Assembly: GCA_937927445.1 (NCBI GenBank)
Contig: CALAOB010000063.1
Span: 1-11,684 of the forward strand
DNA length: 11,684 bases
Direction of reading: 5' to 3'
Source of the DNA: an uncultured Oribacterium sp.
GTDB taxonomy: Bacteria > Bacillota > Clostridia > Lachnospirales > Lachnospiraceae
Part shown: positions 5,285 to 11,684 of the stretch, piece after piece
How positions within the stretch are numbered: the first letter of the stretch is position 1
Layout: the number at the start of each line of letters is the position of its first letter
Notes under the pieces: model-generated
What the model was told of the DNA's origin: nothing
Databases searched by the model: none
The model's input: the letters and a program-made list of their open reading frames with translations, nothing else
Position numbers and translations under genes: made by a program

Positions 5285-6622
5285 TCAGCCCATCGCGGCG
5301 TAGAGCTTCTTCCGGCAGAGGAAGTAGTAGCTGTACTCGAAAAGAATCATGGCGGTCCAGCCGATCGCGCAGGCGTAGGCCTCGCCGGTGATGCCGATCT
5401 TCGGGACCAGGATGTACACGAAGAGGGTGCGGATGGAGATCTGCAGGATCGTCGAAATCAGCGTGATGGTCATGTTGCCCATGCCACGCATGAAGCCCTG
5501 CATCGCATTCGTGACGCAAGGGAAGATGATGGTGAAGGCCTTTATGGACAGGTAGCTCACGCCGAGGCGGACCATCTCCTCACCGCCGCTGGTCGGTGCG
5601 AAGAGCTGGATCAGCGGATGACGGAAGAGCAGGATGAGTGCACAGATGATCGGATAGTAGATGAGTCCGATCAGGATGCCCTTCCACAGCGTTTCCTTCA
5701 CCCGCTTCCGGTCGCCGGCACCACGGTTCTGCGCGGCGCAGGTCATCATGCCGTGGCTGATCGTCTGCGCCGGGATGCGCCCGTAGTCTTCGATTTTGCA
5801 GCCGGCGTTGAACGCCGCGATGACGTCGATGCCCTGAACATTGATCACACTCTGCACGAGCAGCTTGCCGATCGGCTGGCAGGACTGCTGCAGCGCGGTG
5901 ATGAGACCGCTGGAGAGGATGCTCCGGAGAAGCTTGTGATCGAGGATCATCTCATCCCGCCGGAGCGCCAGCGCCGGGATATGGCGGTAGACGTAGATAT
6001 AGCAGAGCACTGCCGAGAGGGCTTCGGCGATCACCGTCGCGAGTGCGGCACCGAAGACACCCCAGTGGAAGAGGAAGATGAAGACCCAGTCCAGGCAGGC
6101 ATTCAGTACCGACGAGATGCCGACGAAGGTCACCGGCGTCTTCGAATCCCCGACCGCGCGCAGTGCACTCGACATGATGTTGTACTGAAAGGTGAAGAAA
6201 TTGCCGAGAAAGAGAAGCCGGAGATAGACGCTCGAATCATGCATGATATTAAGCGGTGTGTGCATGGCCTGCAGGATCGGTGTCGCGAGCAGGATGCCGA
6301 GCAGGGTGGTGATGCCGCCGGCGATCGTACCAAAGAGAATCGTGGTGGAGAGCGAGCGCTTCAGCTTCTCGCCTTCCCCGGCACCATAGAACTTACTCAT
6401 GTAGACCGAAGCACCGATGCCGAGGCCGGAGATGCTCTGCACCAGCAGCACCGAGACCGGATTCGAGACGGAGACGGCACTGAGCGCAGCGACACCGGCG
6501 CCCTTACTGACGAGGATGGAATCGACGGCGTTATAGGTGAGCTGAAGGAAGTTTCCGAAGATCAGTGGGATGGCATAGGCCAGAAGATGGCGGTAGATAC
6601 TGCCGGAGGTCATATTTCTCAT
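5285..6622 (-). CDS. MATE-family efflux transporter (second copy)
   Basis: This 445-residue minus-strand protein starts MRNMTSGSIYRHLLAYAIPL and has about twelve hydrophobic segments in two halves, as expected of MATE antiporters. Family-like stretches include FLQLTYNAVDSILVSK near residues 25-40 and LRAVGDSKTPVTF in the first half, the latter shared in form with the neighbouring plus-strand MATE (LRAVGDTKRPLYF). Otherwise the two differ clearly, so they are not a recent duplication. The start is supported by AGAGGA eight bases upstream of the ATG on this strand. A -10 element and a cre-like palindrome lie about 90-120 bases upstream, suggesting repression by CcpA or another LacI-family regulator. 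Substrate is unknown. Its 3' end converges on the plus-strand MATE gene across the nested repeat. Confidence 0.93.
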   Translation of the reverse strand: MRNMTSGSIYRHLLAYAIPLIFGNFLQLTYNAVDSILVSKGAGVAALSAVSVSNPVSVLLVQSISGLGIGASVYMSKFYGAGEGEKLKRSLSTTILFGTIAGGITTLLGILLATPILQAMHTPLNIMHDSSVYLRLLFLGNFFTFQYNIMSSALRAVGDSKTPVTFVGISSVLNACLDWVFIFLFHWGVFGAALATVIAEALSAVLCYIYVYRHIPALALRRDEMILDHKLLRSILSSGLITALQQSCQPIGKLLVQSVINVQGIDVIAAFNAGCKIEDYGRIPAQTISHGMMTCAAQNRGAGDRKRVKETLWKGILIGLIYYPIICALILLFRHPLIQLFAPTSGGEEMVRLGVSYLSIKAFTIIFPCVTNAMQGFMRGMGNMTITLISTILQISIRTLFVYILVPKIGITGEAYACAIGWTAMILFEYSYYFLCRKKLYAAMG

Positions 6623-6710
6623 AGTGGTTCCTCTTTAAACACAGGTGATATAGTTCTCCTTGAGCGCGCAGATGAAGCGATGACAGCTTCCATTACATGA
6701 ACTGTCTAGC

Positions 6711-6726
6711 TTGAAAGCGCTTTCAA
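6711..6726. promoter_or_regulatory. cre-like operator (CcpA / LacI-family site)
   Basis: TTGAAAGCGCTTTCAA is a perfect 16-bp palindrome with central CG and matches the Bacillus cre consensus WTGNAANCGNWNNCW at every position. It lies about 13 bases downstream of the minus-strand -10 and so near +6 to +21 of the MATE transcript, a roadblock position. Which LacI-family protein binds is not shown by the sequence. Confidence 0.75.
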
Positions 6727-6738
6727 AACGCGACTGCT

Positions 6739-6767
6739 ATTATAGCACGACGTTGGCACGCTGACGA
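6739..6767 (-). promoter_or_regulatory. Predicted promoter of the minus-strand MATE gene
   Basis: Read on the minus strand, TATAAT occupies 6744-6739 with a weak -35 candidate TCGTCA at 6767-6762, 17 bases upstream. Transcription would begin near 6732, giving a leader of about 110 bases that opens with the cre-like palindrome. The -10 is perfect; the poor -35 may mean an activator or low basal strength. Confidence 0.5.
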
Positions 6768-6797
6768 TAGAATTTACTGGATATTTGAGCACGCCTA

Positions 6798-6806
6798 TGG
6801 TAGAAT
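6798..6806 (+). promoter_or_regulatory. Extended -10 promoter candidate for yajC
   Basis: TGG followed by TAGAAT (6801-6806) is an extended -10 (TGN plus hexamer) about 80 bases before the yajC start. No good -35 is present at the usual distance, which extended -10 promoters tolerate. The leader contains small hairpins (TGGT-TTT-ACCA; TCGG-CTCGAA-CCGA) but nothing I recognise as a riboswitch. Confidence 0.4.
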
Positions 6807-6886
6807 GTTGATTTAGACGATTCGGAGAGCGGCTGGTTTTACCATTCGGCTCGAACCGATAGTATACTTTCACGGAGGAAAAAAGA

Positions 6887-7183
6887 ATGAGCGTAATTGG
6901 TTGGGTAATTTATATCATTGCCATCGTGGCGATGTTTTACTTTATCGGTATCAAGCCATCACAGAAGGAGCGTAAGAAGCAGGAGGCTCTCCTCGCATCC
7001 GTAGCGGTCGGCGACACCGTGCTGACCACATCCGGCTTCTATGGCGTGATCATCGACATGACCGATGACACGGTGATCGTTGAGTTCGGTAATAACAAGA
7101 ACTGCCGTATCCCGATGCAGAAGGCAGCCATCGCACAGCTTGAGAAGCCGACCACGGCTGTAAAGTCTGACGATAAGAAGTAA
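6887..7183 (+). CDS. yajC: Preprotein translocase subunit YajC
   Basis: The 98-residue protein has one N-terminal transmembrane helix (about residues 4-21, WVIYIIAIVAMFYFIGI), the family-typical basic segment IKPSQKERKKQEALLASV just after it, and a small beta-rich cytoplasmic domain with VGDTVLTTSGFYGVI (41-55). YajC binds SecD/SecF and accessory parts of the Sec translocase in the cytoplasmic membrane. Length and layout are normal. A strong GGAGG lies nine bases before the ATG. The gene stands alone between a divergent MATE gene and an intrinsic terminator; secD, secF, tgt and queA, its common neighbours in other bacteria, are not in the window. The basic C-terminal tail SDDKK is unremarkable. 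Confidence 0.95.
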   Translation: MSVIGWVIYIIAIVAMFYFIGIKPSQKERKKQEALLASVAVGDTVLTTSGFYGVIIDMTDDTVIVEFGNNKNCRIPMQKAAIAQLEKPTTAVKSDDKK

Positions 7184-7198
7184 TCCAGCGCGATTCAT

Positions 7199-7229
7199 GA
7201 GCCCACCGTGTTCTGCACGGTGGGCTTTT
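7199..7229 (+). terminator. Intrinsic terminator of yajC
   Basis: GCCCACCGTG (7201-7210), loop TTCTG, CACGGTGGGC (7216-7225) is a perfect 10-bp GC-rich stem followed by TTTT, starting 17 bases after the yajC stop. It is the cleanest plus-strand terminator before the XRE gene. Confidence 0.9.
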
Positions 7230-7257
7230 GCTGCTACAGGGGAGTGGAGGGCTTCGT

Positions 7258-7656
7258 ATGAATCTTAAAACGCTGAGAGAATTAAAGGGCATCAGTCGGA
7301 AGGAGCTGGCAGAACAGACGGGACTGTCCTACCGCTCGATTCAGGACTACGAGCAGGGGCATAAGGACCTGGGTGCCGCGAAGGCGCGGACCGTTCTGCG
7401 GATGGCCCAGGTGCTGGACTGCTCGGTGGAGGACCTGATTTCGGAGGTGGATTTCAGCGAGCTGAAGCCGAGCGAGCTGCGCTCGGATGAGCTCCGGATG
7501 CAGAAGCGTATGCTGGCGGAGTGGAAGGAGAACACGCGGCGGGAGCGGGCATCCGTTGCGGGCGGGTCTTCTGTTTCGGCGTCAGCATTGGCAGACGGAG
7601 AGCGGACGACGGACGAAGCCCGCTGGATGAAGGAAGACAGGATGGAGAAACGATGA
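7258..7656 (+). CDS. XRE-family (Cro/CI-type HTH) DNA-binding protein
   Basis: The start ATG at 7258 follows GGAGG (7246-7250) by seven bases; an earlier start at 7228 would lie within the yajC terminator T-run and is rejected. Of 132 residues, the first 65 or so form a Cro/CI helix-turn-helix: LRELKGISRKELAEQTGLS, YRSIQDYEQGHKDLGAAKAR, then VLDCSVEDLISE, with the recognition helix at about 24-32. The rest is a charged, low-complexity tail: three five-residue repeats (SELKP, SELRS, DELRM at 67-81), then a region rich in Arg, Glu, Ser and Ala that is probably disordered. It is most likely a small cytoplasmic transcriptional regulator; its targets are unknown. Its stop overlaps the start of the DUF1934 gene by four bases (ATGA), so the two are translated together. 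No separate promoter was found after the yajC terminator, though the gap is only about 30 bases. Confidence 0.88.
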   Translation: MNLKTLRELKGISRKELAEQTGLSYRSIQDYEQGHKDLGAAKARTVLRMAQVLDCSVEDLISEVDFSELKPSELRSDELRMQKRMLAEWKENTRRERASVAGGSSVSASALADGERTTDEARWMKEDRMEKR

Positions 7657-8063
7657 GAGTAAAAATTGACATGCAGACACGCCAGACCATCGACGGCGAT
7701 ACGGACATCATGGAGCACAGCGCGGAGGGCATCCTGCGTGATCTCTCCGAGGGACAGCATGTGCTGAGCTATTTCCAGGACGGCATCCATAACGAGATGC
7801 GGATCAATGTCTCCGACGAGGAGATCATCGTGACCCGGAACTGGAAGCAGGAAAATCAGTTTCATTATAAGCAGAATAAGCATCATATCATGAACTATGA
7901 GACCCCGATGGGGACGATGGAGCTCGGCTTTGACACGAAGTATGTCGAGATCGACCGTATCCATCGAGACAGCCTGATGGAGATCCGCCTCGTCTATACC
8001 ATCACCCAGGGCGGACAGCCGGTAAGCGATAACGAGGTCCGGATCCGGATCCGTGAGCGCTGA
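7653..8063 (+). CDS. DUF1934 (YwiB-like) beta-barrel protein
   Basis: The start at 7653 is set by the ATGA overlap with the upstream stop and by GGAG five bases before it; the longer open frame from 7521 only reads through the XRE gene. The 136-residue product begins MRVKIDMQTRQTIDGDTDIM and consists of alternating strands with conserved-looking segments LSYFQDGIHNEMRINVSDEE, VTRNW, and TPMGTMELGFDTKYVEI, ending with a strand pair (MEIRLVYTI; NEVRIRIRER). This is the pattern and size of DUF1934, a calycin-like small beta-barrel family (B. subtilis YwiB, about 142 residues). The biochemical role of the family is not established. In many Firmicutes the gene is next to argS; here it is coupled to a regulator instead. 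No signal peptide, so cytoplasmic. Confidence 0.88.
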   Translation: MRVKIDMQTRQTIDGDTDIMEHSAEGILRDLSEGQHVLSYFQDGIHNEMRINVSDEEIIVTRNWKQENQFHYKQNKHHIMNYETPMGTMELGFDTKYVEIDRIHRDSLMEIRLVYTITQGGQPVSDNEVRIRIRER

Positions 8064-8111
8064 GCTACTGTGAAGCCGGGTGGCATTCGAGGGCTCGACC
8101 TGGATTTTCCC

Positions 8112-8157
8112 GGCCCCGGAGGAGGGCACTCCTGATGACTGCGCGTCGGGCCCTTTT
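8112..8157 (+). terminator. Probable terminator of the XRE-DUF1934 unit
   Basis: A GC-rich region containing AGGAG-GGCA-CTCCT, and a wider pairing of GGCCCCG (8112-8118) with CGGGCC (8147-8152, one bulge), runs into CCCTTTTC. The T-run is four bases. The structure is imperfect but its place about 50 bases after the stop and just before the next promoter is right. Confidence 0.5.
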
Positions 8158-8161
8158 CATG

Positions 8162-8190
8162 TTGCATTTTGATGCGCTAAATAGTAAGAT
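8162..8190 (+). promoter_or_regulatory. Predicted sigma-A promoter for the membrane-protein gene
   Basis: TTGCAT (8162-8167) and TAAGAT (8185-8190) are separated by exactly 17 bases, right after the preceding terminator. Transcription would start near 8197, about 30 bases before the start codon. Confidence 0.65.
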
Positions 8191-8226
8191 TAAGGGCAGA
8201 TTTATGGAAAGACGAGGATTTACTCT

Positions 8227-8715
8227 ATGACATTAATGGCGATCCACTGGAATACCGTGGCAACCGTACTGGTCGTTATCGCGATCATCCTGGTTGTACT
8301 CATGGCGGTTATGTACTACTACGGTAAGAAGCTCTCCCGTCAGCAGGCAGAGCAGCAGCCGATCATCGATGCAAACACACAGGATGTATCGATGCTGATC
8401 ATCGATAAGAAGAAGCTCTCCATCGAAGAGGCCATCGCAGCCGGCCTTCCGGAGGCGATCAAGGAGCAGACACCGTTCTATCTCAAGTGGCAGAAGCTTC
8501 CGGTCGTGAAGGCGAAGATCGGTCCACGTATGATGACCCTCATCGCGGATCCGAATGTATTCGAGCAGCTTCCGAAGGGCAAGGAGTGCAAGTGCTCCAT
8601 CTCCGGTCTCTACATCCGTGGCATCAAGTCCGTCCGTGGCGGCAGCATCCCAAAGGCACCGGAAAAGAAGAAGGGCATCCTGGCACGTGCCAGAGAGATG
8701 GCTTCCAGAAAGTAA
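8227..8715 (+). CDS. Single-pass membrane protein of unknown function upstream of rpoB
   Basis: I do not recognise this gene. The 162-residue protein has one hydrophobic helix at about residues 9-32 (NTVATVLVVIAIILVVLMAVMYYY) followed by GKKLSRQQ, so the remainder should be cytoplasmic. That part holds VSMLIIDKKKLSIEEAIAAG (54-73), TPFYLKWQKLPVVKAKIG (82-99), a CxC pair at 121-123 and a very basic end (PEKKKGILARAREMASRK). The pattern of a compact mixed alpha/beta domain with a basic tail looks like a conserved protein rather than chance, and codon use resembles the neighbouring rpoB. GAGG nine bases before ATG 8227 supports the start; ATG 8236 is a possible alternative. It forms its own transcription unit with a good promoter and a strong terminator. 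Confidence 0.8.
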   Translation: MTLMAIHWNTVATVLVVIAIILVVLMAVMYYYGKKLSRQQAEQQPIIDANTQDVSMLIIDKKKLSIEEAIAAGLPEAIKEQTPFYLKWQKLPVVKAKIGPRMMTLIADPNVFEQLPKGKECKCSISGLYIRGIKSVRGGSIPKAPEKKKGILARAREMASRK

Positions 8716-8727
8716 TCATTGAAGCAG

Positions 8728-8758
8728 AAAGGAATCGACGACCATCGATTCCTTTTTT
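8728..8758. terminator. Strong (bidirectional) intrinsic terminator
   Basis: GGAATCGA (8731-8738), loop CGACCA, TCGATTCC (8745-8752) followed by six T and preceded by AAA gives an 8-bp stem extendable by three A-T pairs. It closes the membrane-protein gene and insulates rpoB from upstream transcription. Confidence 0.92.
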
Positions 8759-8847
8759 GATGCCTGCTTTGTGATTTTTTCGTTTGTGGAGTACTGCGTT
8801 TCGGTTGCTGCCCTTCCGTGATGATGGCTGGCGCCCCGATCCATTGC

Positions 8848-8896
8848 AAAAAATTAAATTTCACGTATTGACGAATATCCGGTGCCATGGTAGGAT
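8848..8896 (+). promoter_or_regulatory. Strong rpoB promoter P1 with UP-like element
   Basis: TTGACG (8868-8873), 17 bases, TAGGAT (8891-8896), with TGG directly before the -10 (extended -10). An A/T tract AAAAATTAAATTT (about 8848-8861) sits just upstream of the -35, where UP elements bind the RNA polymerase alpha subunit. The start would be near 8903, giving a leader of about 250 bases. Confidence 0.8.
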
Positions 8897-8996
8897 AAAG
8901 TTTGCTTATTTTGGAGACGTGGGCTCAGTGCGCCTTTTTTTAGACACGCCCGGCACCACCGCTCCTTTAAGATAAGATGAAACGAAAACCGATTCA

Positions 8997-9024
8997 TTGA
9001 AATGTTGATACATCGAAATACAAT
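8997..9024 (+). promoter_or_regulatory. Possible second rpoB promoter P2
   Basis: TTGAAA (8997-9002) and TACAAT (9019-9024) lie 16 bases apart, giving a leader of about 125 bases to rpoB. Matches are good but the surrounding AT-rich sequence makes a chance match possible. Confidence 0.4.
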
Positions 9025-9155
9025 GCTCGTAACGATGAATGCACATTTTGAAATCCACATCTTTCTATGAATCACAGTGATCAAGTAAAGGAGTTTCCTG
9101 AACTGCCGCGTTTCCGGCATGAATCGAAACGAATTTACTATGGGGTGAACGGTCA

Positions 9156-11684
<2,529 letters not shown>

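Larger units (their letters stand above)
8759..9155 (+). other. Non-coding region upstream of rpoB
   Basis: This roughly 400-base stretch has no convincing gene. It holds a strong promoter with an A/T-rich UP region (listed), a T7 run at 8935-8941 about 30 bases into the leader, a second possible promoter (listed), an orphan AAAGGAG at 9087-9093 with no ATG at the right distance, and three chained mini-ORFs (8977-9000, 9002-9070, 9067-9183) of 7, 22 and 38 codons without ribosome binding sites. The base composition is more AT-rich than the genes around it. Confidence 0.6.

Noticed and set aside
5204..6700. 498-codon plus-strand open frame spanning the whole minus-strand MATE gene
   Set aside because: The product is extremely rich in Asp, Glu, Arg and His with no domain, and the minus-strand frame is a clear MATE protein with ribosome binding site and promoter. 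It is an antisense shadow caused by GC-biased codons.
7521..7652. Longer N-terminus for the DUF1934 protein
   Set aside because: Residues upstream of 7653 come from reading the XRE gene out of frame, and the ATGA overlap plus GGAG marks the true start.
8784..8975. 63-codon plus-strand and 100-codon minus-strand (8854-9156) open frames before rpoB
   Set aside because: No ribosome binding sites, no domain, and they run through the promoter region of rpoB.

Overview
The window (about 11.7 kb, GC-rich at roughly 55-57%) looks like the chromosome of a Gram-positive anaerobe of the Clostridia, most likely Lachnospiraceae-like. The grounds are strong purine-rich ribosome binding sites, clostridial-type MATE transporters, a DUF1934 (YwiB-like) gene, a Firmicutes-style cre operator, a meso-diaminopimelate dehydrogenase, and an rpoB of the bacterial housekeeping type. 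No phage, transposase, tRNA, rRNA or CRISPR array is visible. Species assignment is not possible by eye.

Left part (1-2350): the 3' end of a probable alanyl-tRNA editing (DHHA1) gene; then ddh (lysine/peptidoglycan precursor synthesis) behind a promoter that sits inside a perfect 10-bp inverted repeat built from two ACAGCTGT palindromes; then a secreted protein with choline/cell-wall-binding repeats and an unrecognised C-terminal domain; then a short intergenic stretch with a 56-bp-period direct repeat and a hairpin.

Middle part (2351-6886): an apparent operon of a LysR-type regulator, a small membrane-anchored PTS EIIB-like protein whose phosphorylatable cysteine position is aspartate, and a MATE efflux pump whose start codon lies one base after the preceding stop. 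A second MATE gene faces it on the minus strand. Between the two convergent genes lies a 227-bp nested inverted repeat with three concentric sets of arms, the most striking non-coding structure here. The second MATE gene has its own promoter with a perfect 16-bp cre-like palindrome just downstream of the predicted start of transcription.

Right part (6887-11684): yajC as a single-gene unit with an intrinsic terminator; an XRE-type regulator overlapping a DUF1934 gene by four bases; a single-pass membrane protein of unknown function with its own promoter and a strong terminator; a 440-bp gap carrying a strong UP-element promoter, a second possible promoter and a long leader; and the first 843 codons of rpoB, cut off by the window end just at the GYN motif of the catalytic core. 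rpoB is not directly preceded by rplJ-rplL and appears to be transcribed from its own promoters.

Most genes are ordinary housekeeping or transport functions. The parts that most merit a second look are the EIIB-like pseudo-phosphodomain coupled to a MATE pump, the nested palindrome between the MATE genes, and the operator-like repeat at ddh.
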